This document shows positions 9,008 to 19,000 of a DNA stretch of 58,038 bases, piece by piece. The notes beneath the pieces were generated by a model. It was not told where the DNA came from, searched no databases, and saw only the letters and a program-made list of their open reading frames with translations. This stretch comes from a virus. A program made the position numbers and the translations under genes. Location of the stretch: positions 1-58,038 of the IMG/VR virus record IMGVR_UViG_3300042890_002798. One strand, written 5' to 3'. Numbering within the stretch: the first letter of the stretch is position 1; the number at the start of each line of letters is the position of its first letter.

Positions 9008-9694
9008 ATGGCCACATCCGGGACGTATGCGTTCAATCCTGCTCTTGGTGAGATTGTCATTGGCGCTTATGCCCGTTGTGGCATTCGCCGAACTGAGCTT
9101 ACCCAGCAGCACATGGAAGACGCACGATTTGAATCCAATATGCTCATGTCTAATTGGGCTGGCAACGGGATCAATCTGTGGCAGGTGGATACGGGAACGA
9201 TAAACCTTATCCAGGGTCAGGCGGCATATACTATTCCCACAAATACAGTTTTCCTTTTGGATGTATACATAACGCAAGGAAACAATCCGGCAATCAACAG
9301 GCTGATCCTGCCGATTAGCCGCACTGACTATGCGTCGATTGCCAACAAGACCCAGCAGGGATTTCCCACATCCTATTGGTTTGACAGGTTAATCAATCCA
9401 AATTTATACATTTGGCCACTTGCAAATCAGGATGGAGCGTATACACTCACTTATTACAGGATGCGACAGGCTCAGGACAGTGAGTTATCCAATGGGACAA
9501 ACGTCGAGGTTCCGTGGTATCAACTTGATGCCTTTCTGGCGGGTTTGGCTTCTCGATTAGCAGTTATCTATGCTCCCGATAAGGTTCAAATCCTTGAGCC
9601 TCTTTATCAGGCGTCGTGGCAAAAGGTTCTTCAGGCAGGAACAGAAAACGTTCCGTTAAAGATTTCTCCGCAGCTTCGCTCTTACTTCCGGTAA
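9008..9694 (+). CDS. P22 gp4-like head-tail adaptor / packaged DNA stabilisation protein
   Basis: The product is 228 aa. The sequence (helical N-terminus with ALGEIVIGAYARCGI, then MLMSNWAGNGINLW, then PTSYWFDR and a C-terminal helix) matches the pattern of gp4-type adaptors that bind below the portal and keep packaged DNA in the head. It begins the adaptor and nozzle block and is followed by three further adaptor-like genes. The P22 gp4 domain with lytic activity is not evident. Confidence 0.78.
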   Translation: MATSGTYAFNPALGEIVIGAYARCGIRRTELTQQHMEDARFESNMLMSNWAGNGINLWQVDTGTINLIQGQAAYTIPTNTVFLLDVYITQGNNPAINRLILPISRTDYASIANKTQQGFPTSYWFDRLINPNLYIWPLANQDGAYTLTYYRMRQAQDSELSNGTNVEVPWYQLDAFLAGLASRLAVIYAPDKVQILEPLYQASWQKVLQAGTENVPLKISPQLRSYFR

Positions 9695-9700
9695 GCCAAA

Positions 9701-10366
9701 ATGGCATTGACCTACACAACCTATGTTGCCCAGATAGCCAATATTATGGCTGCGCAATCGTCTACGACGCAGTTCCAGACGATGTTGCCTGGTTGTATAG
9801 ATTACGCAGAACAAAGATTGTACCGTGAGCTAAATCTTATATTTACGCGTGCTACGGTTACTGGCACGCTCTCTCCAAATACAAGATCGTTTACCCTTCC
9901 GAATGCCACTGGCTCCATTCCGTTCATAACGGTGAGCAATGTGAATGCGCTCATTTCCGGAAGCCGCAGGCCGCTTGCGCATATGCCTTCAAATGTGGTT
10001 GATTACCTTGCTCCAAGCGATACCGCTTCGGCGGGTAATTTTCCGACGATGTATTATATGAAGGATCAGTCAAATCTAATTGTTGGCCCTTCGTCCACCA
10101 CATCTACAACTCTTGAAATACTTGGCACATACAGGCCGGCGCCTCTGTCTGTCAGCAATACAACGACACAGCTAACAAATTTCTTCCCGGATTTGTTCAT
10201 TGCCGCTAGCATGATATTTGCCTCCGGTTACATGAGAGACTTTGGCGCTCAATCTGATAATCCGCAGCAGGCTCAGTCATGGGAAGCTCAATATGAGCTA
10301 TTAATTAAATCTGCGCAGACTGAAGAAGCCCGCAAGCGGTTTAATGAAGAGGCGTATAAACAATGA
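9701..10366 (+). CDS. Head-tail adaptor paralogue 1
   Basis: The product is 221 aa and is the first of three tandem paralogues (9701, 10363, 11037). All share IDYAEQRxYREL near residue 30, a NRSFTLP-like strand near residue 65, a PxxYYMxDQ segment and TxxxPDLFxAASM, then a C-terminal helix ending in an EExRKRF-like stretch. This is the pattern of SU10-type phage adaptor proteins that form rings between portal and nozzle. It overlaps the next gene by 4 bases. Confidence 0.76.
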   Translation: MALTYTTYVAQIANIMAAQSSTTQFQTMLPGCIDYAEQRLYRELNLIFTRATVTGTLSPNTRSFTLPNATGSIPFITVSNVNALISGSRRPLAHMPSNVVDYLAPSDTASAGNFPTMYYMKDQSNLIVGPSSTTSTTLEILGTYRPAPLSVSNTTTQLTNFFPDLFIAASMIFASGYMRDFGAQSDNPQQAQSWEAQYELLIKSAQTEEARKRFNEEAYKQ

Positions 10367-11040
10367 ATTATCTGGAATACGCTTTGGTAATTGCAAATCA
10401 AATTCCTGTGGACAAATCGTCTACGGCATTTCAGGCATTTCTTCCATCAATTATAGATTATGCAGAACAACGTATTTACAGAGAGTTAAATCTTTTATCA
10501 ACTCGCATTCGTAATTCTTCGTCAAATTGCACTGCAAATAATCGTTCATTTACTCTTCCTACAAATCTTGGGACATTTATAACGGTTACAGAAATAAGCA
10601 TAATTACTCCAGTTGGAAGCACAGCCGCAAATGGAACGAGAAACGTTCTTATGTCTGCGGCAAAAAAGCTTGTTGATGTTGTTGCTCCCACAAATACAGC
10701 GGTATCTGCATCTCAGGTGCCGTCCATGTATTATATGCTTGATCAGCAAACTGCTATATTCGGACCATCTCCGGGAGCTGCCTTTAATGTTGAAGTTACG
10801 GGAACAATTCGTCCGGCTCCATTGTCGGCTACAAATACGACGACATTTTTGACAACAAATTTACCGGATTTGTTTGTCGCCGCCAGTATGGTATACGCCG
10901 GAAACAACATGAGGGATTTTGGCATTGAGGCCGGCAACGCTGCAATTGCCCAATCCTGGGAGCAGCAATATCAGGCATTGTTCGCCTCCGCCAATGCGGA
11001 AGAGACTCGCAAGCGCTATAATCTGGAAGTTAGCCAATGA
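10363..11040 (+). CDS. Head-tail adaptor paralogue 2
   Basis: The product is 225 aa, a tandem paralogue of its neighbours on both sides, sharing IDYAEQRIYRELNLLSTR, NRSFTLPTNLG and LPDLFVAASMVYAGNNMRDF. It is linked to both neighbours by ATGA-type overlaps, so the three chains are probably made in similar amounts. It may occupy alternate positions in one ring or form a separate ring; the sequence does not decide. Confidence 0.76.
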   Translation: MNYLEYALVIANQIPVDKSSTAFQAFLPSIIDYAEQRIYRELNLLSTRIRNSSSNCTANNRSFTLPTNLGTFITVTEISIITPVGSTAANGTRNVLMSAAKKLVDVVAPTNTAVSASQVPSMYYMLDQQTAIFGPSPGAAFNVEVTGTIRPAPLSATNTTTFLTTNLPDLFVAASMVYAGNNMRDFGIEAGNAAIAQSWEQQYQALFASANAEETRKRYNLEVSQ

Positions 11041-11735
11041 GCATGAATTATACCTCATACACGCTTAGGCTTGCTTCGTTTATAACGACCAATCCGGACA
11101 ATGTTGACTATACTGTTTTGATACCGTCAACTATAGATTATGCAGAACAACGCGTTTACCGCGAACTGGATTTATTATCCACAGTTGTAACAAATGACAC
11201 AGCTTCAACGACTGCCGGAAACAGGAATTTCACCCTTCCGACGGGTCTTGGAAAATTTGTTACTGTCCAGACCATTAATATAATTACACCTGCTTCTACT
11301 GCGCCAAATAGCGGAACGCGCCGCCAGCTTACGCCTGTAGATCGACGCTATCTGGATGCTGTGTGGAATAGCTCAACGGGAGCTACTGTTCCGAAGCACT
11401 TTGCCATGAATGATCAGGATACGATTATTTTTGGACCTTGGCCCGATGCTACATATCGTGTTGAGGTTGTAGGAACAATTAGGCCCACGCCTTTGTCTTA
11501 TAGTAATCCTACGACATTCCTTACGAATTATCTTCCTGATCTGTTCTTGTCGGCAAGCATGGCGTTTTTTGCTAAAAATTTACAAGATAAGGGCGTAGGA
11601 ACGGCAAATAATGCCGAGTTTTGGGATAATAATTATAAAGAACTATATGCTTCTGCCAATGCTGAAGAGCTTAGGAAAAAATTTGCCGGACCGTCATGGA
11701 CATCTATGTCTTCTGTTAAGCCTCCGGAGAGATGA
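11037..11735 (+). CDS. Head-tail adaptor paralogue 3
   Basis: The product is 232 aa and is the third tandem paralogue (IDYAEQRVYRELDLLST, NRNFTLPTGLG, LPDLFLSASMAFFAKN). It differs from the other two in the region before the final helix and has a short Pro-rich tail. An HNH gene follows after one base, which separates this block from the nozzle gene it would otherwise adjoin. Confidence 0.76.
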   Translation: MSMNYTSYTLRLASFITTNPDNVDYTVLIPSTIDYAEQRVYRELDLLSTVVTNDTASTTAGNRNFTLPTGLGKFVTVQTINIITPASTAPNSGTRRQLTPVDRRYLDAVWNSSTGATVPKHFAMNDQDTIIFGPWPDATYRVEVVGTIRPTPLSYSNPTTFLTNYLPDLFLSASMAFFAKNLQDKGVGTANNAEFWDNNYKELYASANAEELRKKFAGPSWTSMSSVKPPER

Positions 11736-11736
11736 A

Positions 11737-12228
11737 ATGTTAAATCCGGAAAATATTAAAGAAATATTTAATTATAATCCAGAAACAGGCGATCTTACTT
11801 GGCGTCAACGTATTGGTGGAAGAACTCTCGGCAAAATCGGAACATTAGACAAAGATGGCTATTTAATATTTTTAATGAATTACCGAAAAAATAGGTATTG
11901 TGTTCATAGGGTTATTTGGGCTTATGTTCATGGAAAATGGCCTAAAGATCAGATTGATCATATTAATGGGATTAAAAACGACAATAGATTATGCAATTTG
12001 AGACAGGCTAATACGGCAGAAAATATGAGAAATGTTGGAAGGCAGTCTCATAATACTAGCGGAATCAAGGGCGTTTCATGGCATAAACTTCGCGGGAAAT
12101 GGCGTGCAGATATCAAGGTGAATCAGAAACAAATCTGGCTTGGTAATTTTGATTGTTCTGCGGCTGCATCATTTGCGTATCAGATAGCTGCTGATAAATA
12201 CCACGGAAAATTTGCGAGGTCTTTCTAA
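11737..12228 (+). CDS. HNH homing endonuclease with AP2 domain
   Basis: The product is 163 aa. The ATG at 11737 follows the previous stop directly. Residues 15-95 form an HNH module (HRVIWAYVHGKWP, then DQIDHINGIKNDNRLCNLR). Residues 103-163 form an AP2-like DNA-binding domain (SGIKGVSWHKLRGKW...WLGNFD, then YHGKFARSF). This HNH-AP2 layout is typical of free-standing mobile endonucleases. The gene is more AT-rich than its neighbours and sits between adaptor and nozzle genes, consistent with homing. A role in packaging is less likely. Confidence 0.9.
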   Translation: MLNPENIKEIFNYNPETGDLTWRQRIGGRTLGKIGTLDKDGYLIFLMNYRKNRYCVHRVIWAYVHGKWPKDQIDHINGIKNDNRLCNLRQANTAENMRNVGRQSHNTSGIKGVSWHKLRGKWRADIKVNQKQIWLGNFDCSAAASFAYQIAADKYHGKFARSF

Positions 12229-14501
12229 TGCCATTTGAGACACTTCGCATTGTGCCTTCTGTCGATCTGGAAAAAACCCTTGCGGACAATGCTGCCGGCA
12301 TTTCCTTTTCCAATTTCATCCGCTGGCGCGATAAATTGCCTGAAAAGCGTGGCGGCTCTGTATATTTCAATAATAGTTCAGCGACATATGGCGTTGTCCG
12401 GGCGCTTCATGCCTGGCAGGGTTTGAGCAATTTTAAATTTCTTGCAATTGGATCAACAACGTCTTTAACAATCTATTATTTTAACACAACAACAAATACA
12501 TGGATTACAATTCCTATTACGCCCAAGTCATTAACGGTAGATGTATCTCCTACTATTGTAAGTCAAAATGCAACAACGCTTTCAGATACAAGGGTATTTG
12601 TTAATGATGTTGGACGAAACGTCACACTATATTGCACTGTAATATTTCAAACACAGGCTTCTGTTCCACCTTCTGGATCATTTGGTTCAAATGGCGCGAA
12701 TTTTGGATGCTTTTTGCCCTCAAAAGGATATCAGATAAATAATCTGGTTACTGCAAATATATATGAAATAACGGGAACAAACGGACATGTTGGCGCTCCT
12801 TCTACGGGATTGGTTCCTCAATTTGTCACTGCAATTAACGATGGAATAGTAAGAGTTAATTTGCAGGGCCATACCTATGCTGTTGGCGATGCGGTAGATT
12901 TTAATGTTTCCACAACGGTTGGCGGAATACCGATTTTTGGTAGATATATTGTTACAGAATCCGTTATTACTGCTACCTCAGGTTCGTATCCTAGTCCCAA
13001 TGTTGGTTATTTCAAATTTAGGGCTCAACAAAACGCTACTTCTACTCAAACCGCCTCAATGAATGGCGGAAACCTAAAACTTACCTATTGGGACACCAAT
13101 AACAGCATTTCCGGCTCAACTTCAGTTACAACAACGGATTGGTGGCTAGACAATTGGGGAGAGACGTTAATAGCCAATTATGTTGATGGTCCAATTTTTA
13201 CATGGAACGTTGCTTCTCCTAACTTTTTTGCCCAGATGATATCAAATGCGCCTGTTGTAAATTTCGGGTGCTTTGTTGCAATGCCTCAACAAATGATTAT
13301 GGCCTGGGGATCGACATACACATCATTTCAGGATCCTTTGCAAATTCGTTGGTGCGATGCCGGAAACTATGATGATTGGACGCCTACAACAATAAATCAG
13401 GCTGGTGGGTTTAGGATACCGACGGGTTCCAAGCTTGTGCGAGGCATTCAGGGACCAGCGCAGCAATATTGGTGGACGGATATTGATTTGTATGTTTCTC
13501 AATATGTTGGCCCGCCTTTTGTGTTTAATTTTAATAAAATCGGTTCTGGATGCGGGTTGATTTCGCCAAAAGCAGTTGGGCAACTTGGCCCTACGCTTTA
13601 CTGGATGAGCCAAAAACAGTTTTTTGCCGTTTCCTCAACCACTGGCGTTCAGCCGATACCTTGTTCTGTCTGGGATTATGTATTCCAGAACCTTAATGAG
13701 GCTCAGGTAGATAAAATACGATGTGCGCCTAATTCACAATTCAATGAGATCACATGGTTTTTTCCCGCTGTAATAGGAATGGTAACATCTGTTGCAAATA
13801 ATGGAACCGGAAATTTAAGAGTTACACTATCAAGTTCTGCGCGAACAATCGTTAATGGTGAAACTGTTACTTTATCAGGGATGAGCGTGCCTGCATACAA
13901 TGGCTCATTTGCAATAAGCAATGTGGTTGGCAATTCTTTTGACATTACTACTGTTGCATTTACAACTACAGCTACTGGCATATGCTCATCTACTGAAAAC
14001 GATTCATATGTGACCTATAATGTTCTTTACAATGAATGGGATGTTGGCAAGCTTGCTCGTTCCGCATGGGTCAACCAATCAATATTTGGCGCTCCGCTGG
14101 CTGCTGATACATCGGGAATTATTTATCAACATGATAATACTGGCGTTTATAATCTCGGAAATGATAATATTATAATAAACGCGTATTTTGAGACTGGTTA
14201 CTTTTCAATCACAAACGGCAATGATCTTGTCTTTGTTGATTGGATGCTTCCGGATATGAAGTGGGACACCTACGATGGCTCCCAATCGGATGCGACAATT
14301 AAAATCAGTTTTAACGTCACTGATTATGCCGGAGATACGCCAACGCTTTACGGGCCGTTCACCGTGACAAAGGCGACGCCATACATTGAGCCTCGATTTA
14401 GAGGAAGGTTCATGCAGATTATTGTTGAAAGCGAAGATTCGGATAGTTTCTGGCGACTAGGCTCAATCCGATATCGCTTTGCTCCAGCAGGTAGACGATA
14501 A
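12228..14501 (+). CDS. Tail nozzle protein (P22 gp10-like)
   Basis: The product is 757 aa and beta-propeller-like. The order (N-terminal LPEKRGGSVYF, then repeated blades such as RWCDAGNYDDWTP and QRPS-free strand repeats, then a final FRGRFMQIIVES...LGSIRYRF) fits gp10-type nozzles that close the tail under the adaptor ring. Two small beta inserts appear to interrupt it: one near residues 195-285 (DGIVRVNLQGHTYAVGDAV) and one near residues 520-590 (GNLRVTLSSSARTIVNGETV). Both look like a small repeated all-beta domain placed in surface loops. Its position after the adaptors supports the assignment. Confidence 0.8.
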   Translation: MPFETLRIVPSVDLEKTLADNAAGISFSNFIRWRDKLPEKRGGSVYFNNSSATYGVVRALHAWQGLSNFKFLAIGSTTSLTIYYFNTTTNTWITIPITPKSLTVDVSPTIVSQNATTLSDTRVFVNDVGRNVTLYCTVIFQTQASVPPSGSFGSNGANFGCFLPSKGYQINNLVTANIYEITGTNGHVGAPSTGLVPQFVTAINDGIVRVNLQGHTYAVGDAVDFNVSTTVGGIPIFGRYIVTESVITATSGSYPSPNVGYFKFRAQQNATSTQTASMNGGNLKLTYWDTNNSISGSTSVTTTDWWLDNWGETLIANYVDGPIFTWNVASPNFFAQMISNAPVVNFGCFVAMPQQMIMAWGSTYTSFQDPLQIRWCDAGNYDDWTPTTINQAGGFRIPTGSKLVRGIQGPAQQYWWTDIDLYVSQYVGPPFVFNFNKIGSGCGLISPKAVGQLGPTLYWMSQKQFFAVSSTTGVQPIPCSVWDYVFQNLNEAQVDKIRCAPNSQFNEITWFFPAVIGMVTSVANNGTGNLRVTLSSSARTIVNGETVTLSGMSVPAYNGSFAISNVVGNSFDITTVAFTTTATGICSSTENDSYVTYNVLYNEWDVGKLARSAWVNQSIFGAPLAADTSGIIYQHDNTGVYNLGNDNIIINAYFETGYFSITNGNDLVFVDWMLPDMKWDTYDGSQSDATIKISFNVTDYAGDTPTLYGPFTVTKATPYIEPRFRGRFMQIIVESEDSDSFWRLGSIRYRFAPAGRR

Positions 14502-14920
14502 TGTCACAAGACGCAATTAACGCATCCGCTCAAAATGCAGTTGTTGCCATAAATGCTCTTAATAAATTTATTGACACAATATCTGTTTCGCTTGTTGCGT
14601 CTACGGCCACCTTGGCTGACATTAATCTAAAACAATTTGGCACGACAAATAGCTCAGCTTTAGTCGGACCATCAACGCTTCCTCTTATACAAACAAATAT
14701 ATACGATGGTACTGGGACTTTGGTTCGGATATCGGTTATCAAAGACGGCACAAGTCAGGGTTATATTTACGACAGAGATGTAATTGTTGCGACAACCCAG
14801 TATCTCTGTGCCATACCCAACACCATAGGCATTTATGAAGTCCACTTACGATTTAGCACTGGACTGGTCATTGAGCCTGGGTTAGATCAAACTGTTCTTG
14901 TCTCTTACTCTCCAGACTGA
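14501..14920 (+). CDS. Hypothetical structural-region protein
   Basis: The product is 139 aa. It has an Ala-rich N-terminal helix (about residues 1-45) followed by a beta-rich domain with GYIYDRDVIVATTQY. It overlaps the nozzle stop by one base. No recognisable family is visible. Its position between nozzle and internal virion genes suggests a tail or internal component. Confidence 0.68.
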   Translation: MSQDAINASAQNAVVAINALNKFIDTISVSLVASTATLADINLKQFGTTNSSALVGPSTLPLIQTNIYDGTGTLVRISVIKDGTSQGYIYDRDVIVATTQYLCAIPNTIGIYEVHLRFSTGLVIEPGLDQTVLVSYSPD

Positions 14921-14928
14921 GAATAATC

Positions 14929-15522
14929 ATGCCTCTCCAAAAGGGTAAAAGTCAAAAGGCGATTTCTGCTAACATTTCCGAACTGGTTCATTCGGGACGC
15001 CCGCAGAAGCAAGCAATTGCCATCGCCCTGGACACGGCCCGCAAAGCTATGGATCGTGGCGGCGGAGTGCCAAAACATGTCGCCAAGAGAGTCGTGCATG
15101 AAGGGCCGATTAATGTGGCAATACCTGGCCGCACAGACAGGCTCCCGGTGCATGTCTATTCCGGGTCTTATGTCATTCCGGCGGATATTGTGTCAGGTCT
15201 TGGAGAGGGCAATACGCTGGCCGGGAATGATGTTATTCGTCGCATGTTTTTCCATGATTCCAGCCCGCTCAAGAGAGCCAAGGGCGGTCGGTCCATGATG
15301 ACTGAAAAATATGGACTGCATGGCTATTACCACAATGACACGCGAAAGATCGTACCCTGTATTGTTGCCGGCGGAGAGTTCATCATTCCTCCGGAAGTCG
15401 TAGAGGAATTAGGCGAAGGCGATATGGATAAGGGCCACGCCCTTCTTGACTCGTTTGTTAAGTCTCAAAGACGTAAATTGCGTCAAAAGCTCGCTAAATT
15501 GCCTCCGCCCGCGCAGGACTAG
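14929..15522 (+). CDS. Conserved phage protein preceding GNAT and internal virion genes
   Basis: The product is 197 aa. The N-terminus (KAISANISELVHSGRPQKQA, then IAIALDTARK) matches a short helical module common in podovirus-like genomes. Two related segments follow, VYSGSYVIPADIVSGLGEGN and AGGEFIIPPEVVEELGEGD, about 65 residues apart, so the body appears duplicated. DRGGGV and AKGGRS are variants of the recurring GG motif. Function is unknown; a minor virion protein is likely by context. Confidence 0.72.
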   Translation: MPLQKGKSQKAISANISELVHSGRPQKQAIAIALDTARKAMDRGGGVPKHVAKRVVHEGPINVAIPGRTDRLPVHVYSGSYVIPADIVSGLGEGNTLAGNDVIRRMFFHDSSPLKRAKGGRSMMTEKYGLHGYYHNDTRKIVPCIVAGGEFIIPPEVVEELGEGDMDKGHALLDSFVKSQRRKLRQKLAKLPPPAQD

Positions 15523-15528
15523 TCTACG

Positions 15529-15993
15529 ATGAAATTTGATGATTGCCCGGATGTTCGGATTGCCCAGCAGTCTGATGAGGAAGAGCTTGTCCGGTTAGCC
15601 CAAATGGCTGCCGAAGAGGATAATCAAGGCACATTTGACATAGATAAAGTCAGGTCTGTTCTTAATCTTCATTTCCATAAAGCCGGTGGGATCATTGGCG
15701 TTATAGGAAATCCGGGCCATAAATTAAAAGCTTTTACACTGTTAGCAATTACCCAACCATGGTATAGTTCAGATGGTCAGGTTCAGGAGTTGTCATTGTT
15801 TGTTGACCCTGACCACAGAAAAACGGATTATGCCAAGCAGTTGATGGTATTCAGTAAAAAGACATCGGAAGCTCTTAATCTTCAGCTTTCTATTGGCGTT
15901 ATAGCTAATGAAAAGACTGAAGCAAAGGTTCGTTTGTATCAAAGGCAATTCCCACAGGCGGGAGCCTTTTTTCGTTATAATCCGCAGGCTTAG
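15529..15993 (+). CDS. GNAT-fold acetyltransferase-like protein
   Basis: The product is 154 aa. Residues 8-150 follow the GNAT pattern: N-terminal VRIAQQSDEEELVRLAQMA, a central strand VQELSLFVDPDHRKTDYAKQ in place of the acetyl-CoA loop, and a C-terminal EAKVRLYQRQFPQAGAFF. Such genes are frequent next to internal virion genes in podovirus-like phages. The substrate is unknown. The canonical QxxGxG/A loop is degenerate (HRKTDYA), so catalysis is uncertain. Confidence 0.75.
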   Translation: MKFDDCPDVRIAQQSDEEELVRLAQMAAEEDNQGTFDIDKVRSVLNLHFHKAGGIIGVIGNPGHKLKAFTLLAITQPWYSSDGQVQELSLFVDPDHRKTDYAKQLMVFSKKTSEALNLQLSIGVIANEKTEAKVRLYQRQFPQAGAFFRYNPQA

Positions 15994-16004
15994 GGAATAG
16001 AATT

Positions 16005-19000
16005 ATGCCGCAGACGACGGGCCAGAATTGGGGCATTTACAACCAGACATACACGCCAGCGGCGCAGACAGATATTTTCAATGCCATGCGTCGGGCGCAG
16101 GATGTCTCGCAGCTTCCGTTTCAGCCGTATCTTGGCCAGACCGTCGCGGGTTTTGCGCCGTCCGAAATTGCCGCCATGCGCGGTATTTATGGCTTGCAGG
16201 GATATTATGAGCCTTATGGACAGCAGGCGACGACTTTACTTGGTCAGGCCCAGGCATATGCCAATCCAAATGACCCCAGATTGCAGCAAATCCTTGGCGC
16301 GCAAATACCTACGTTTTCTCAACAAGCTGTTCAGCAATATTATAGTCCATATCAGAAAAATGTCATCGACGCTACGATGGCCAATATTGCCCAGGAGAAT
16401 TTGCGCCAGCAAAATGATCTGACTGCTCGCGCTATCCAACAGGGCGGATTTGGAGGAGACAGAACTGGTATCGCAAGGGCTGAGTTAAATCGTCTTCAGA
16501 ACCTACAGAATGCCCAGACGCTCTCTCAATTGCAAAATCAGGGTTATGCCCAGGCATTAGGAGCATTTCAGCAACAACAGGATTTTGCAAGGCAGAAGCA
16601 GGCTCAGGATTTTGCTCAATATAGTGCGGCAAGAAACGCCGCTATTCAGGCTGCTCAGCAGGGCGCTTACTCATTAGGACAGCTTGGCCTTCAGGGCCAG
16701 CAAGCCGGTATGCAGGGCATTCAGGCGCTTATGGGCGTTGGCCAGATGGAGCGCGCGCTTGGTCAGGCGCAGCTTGAGGATCAGTTCAAGCGTTATATGA
16801 CTGCCATGGGCTATCCCTGGGAGACCGCACAGTGGCTTGCTTCTATCGTTGGCTCTCTTGGACCGCAGGCTGGTGGCACAACGTCCGGCGTCAGCTTCGG
16901 CGGATCCAGCCAGCAGACGCCAGGCCCCAGCCCGATTTCATCAATAGCTGGTCTGGCGACAAGCGGCCTTGGGGCTTTGCTCAAGCTGTTTCCCGGAGCC
17001 GGGTTTAAAGACGGTGGCCGCGTTGGCAAGGCTGATGGCGGTGGATTTGGTGAAATTCAGAGCCTTGGCCTTGAAAGCCCGTGGTCCGGATTTGACCCTC
17101 GCCGGTTGAACGAAGAGAAAATGCGGCAATGGGTTTCTCGCCTTGATGTTGATGAGGCGGTTAAGGACCAGTTGCGTGAACGCAGTTGGCTTAATCCGGA
17201 TGAGACCTATGAGCCTTATCAGGATGAAGAAGAAGACCGTTCATTTTTGATGAGCCATGGCGGTCGCGCGGGTTATAAGGCTGGGGGCCGTCCATATGAG
17301 GGAGGGTCTTCTTATATTGAGTCTGATACTGTTCCCTATATTGACAAGCTAGAGCTTGCGCCTCCCAAGGCTCCGACGATTCCAAATCCCAAAAAGCCCG
17401 AGGCTCCTGAAGTCGGGAAGCTGGAAGGCGATGATAGTTTTGGTGATCTTGGCAAGATGATCGGGTCGCTGGGAACAAATGTTTCGAAGTATTTCTCCAC
17501 GAGAAGCTCTAATCCTGCCGCAGCTATTACAGCTGACGAAGCTAATACAGAGTCTGAAACAGCCTCAGAAGAGCAATATGGCGGTCGCGTCGTAAAGGCC
17601 GATGGTGGTGGATTTGGAAATTGGCTCTCTTCGCTCCGTCAGGCTGGCAGCCCGACTGCTCCATATTTGCAAAATCAGGCCTCACAGCCACGACCGATGA
17701 TCTCCAATATTGGAGATTTGTATAAATTTGCTTTCGGCAGAGAAGCCGATCCTGAAGGAGCAAGGTTCTGGCAGCAACAGCAGCAAGCTGGCATGTCTCT
17801 TGGGGATATTGCAAAGAATATTCTTTCCTCTCAAGAGGCAGTTTCAAGATACGGGCAAGAAAACATCGGCGGATTGCAGGATGTTTTTAGTAAATTTACT
17901 TCTACGCCCGCTGCGCCAGGATCTGTTTCTCCGTTCCAGACGCTTTTGACGACTGGCGGCGCGCCGGTAGTAAATCCTGATGGAACGCCTGTTACGCTGG
18001 AGGATGTTCAGACTCCATCCGCCGTTCAGGGACCGCCCGGACAAGGTCCGTATTCAGAAGGCGACATTGCAGCGGCGGGACAAATTTCTCCACCTGATGC
18101 CGGATTGATGCTGATGGTGGGCAAGAATCCGATGCTTGCCGTTGTTATCAATCAGCAGCAGCAAGAGAAGCAGGCTGCGGCCAATCGCAAGGTCGCAGAA
18201 ATGCGCGCCTATAATGATCAGGTTTATAATGCGCCGAGGTCTCCTATCGGATACTTTATGAACCTGGATTACAGGACAATGAGCCCGAGCGGCTTGTTCG
18301 GCTTCAATCCTATTTCTCCTTATTATTCGCCTATTGTTCCCACGGCTATTAAAAGAAATGCTGGTGGCAAGGTCGAAGAACCGCGTCCGGGACTTGATCT
18401 TGGCGGTATTGCCAGACTTCCAGGGCAAACGTCTTCAATGATGACCGGCCCTGCCTCGCAGACATCATTCTCGACTAACCCTCCGGGTTACAATCCGAAT
18501 GCCTATGGGCCGTATCGTGAGAGCGGTGGCCGTGTTGGCATGAGGGATGGTGGAGATCCTTCAATCATTGACCGGATTGCGAGAGGCATTGCTGCAATAG
18601 AAAGCGGCGGCTCCAAAAACCCATATGCTGTCGTCGGCGCAAGAAGCCGTAAGGGTGATCGTCCGTATGGCAAATATCAAATTATGGGCGCAAATATCCC
18701 GTCATGGGGTCGTGAGGCCGGGTATCCTAATCTGACCGTCCGCGAGTTTCTGTCTAATCCTAAAATCCAGGAAGATGTTGCGAGAACCCAGTTCGCCAAA
18801 ATATTTGCCAAGAGCGGCAGTCCGAATGCCGTTGCTGGCGAATGGCTAGGCGGCCCAGGTTGGAGACGAAACAGAAGCGCCGATGTTTTGGGAACAACTG
18901 TTCCGGAATATATCCGTCGCTTTGCTCGCGCTTATGGATCTCCAACTGATGTTGTGGCTTCTTCGCGCCCTGCCTCCCAAACTCCTGTCAGAATCGCAAA

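Noticed and set aside
8492-9277. 261-codon minus-strand frame
   Set aside because: It spans two well-supported plus-strand genes and has shadow composition.
11175-11183. TTATCCACA matching a DnaA box
   Set aside because: A single copy inside an adaptor gene, with no cluster of boxes around it; probably chance.
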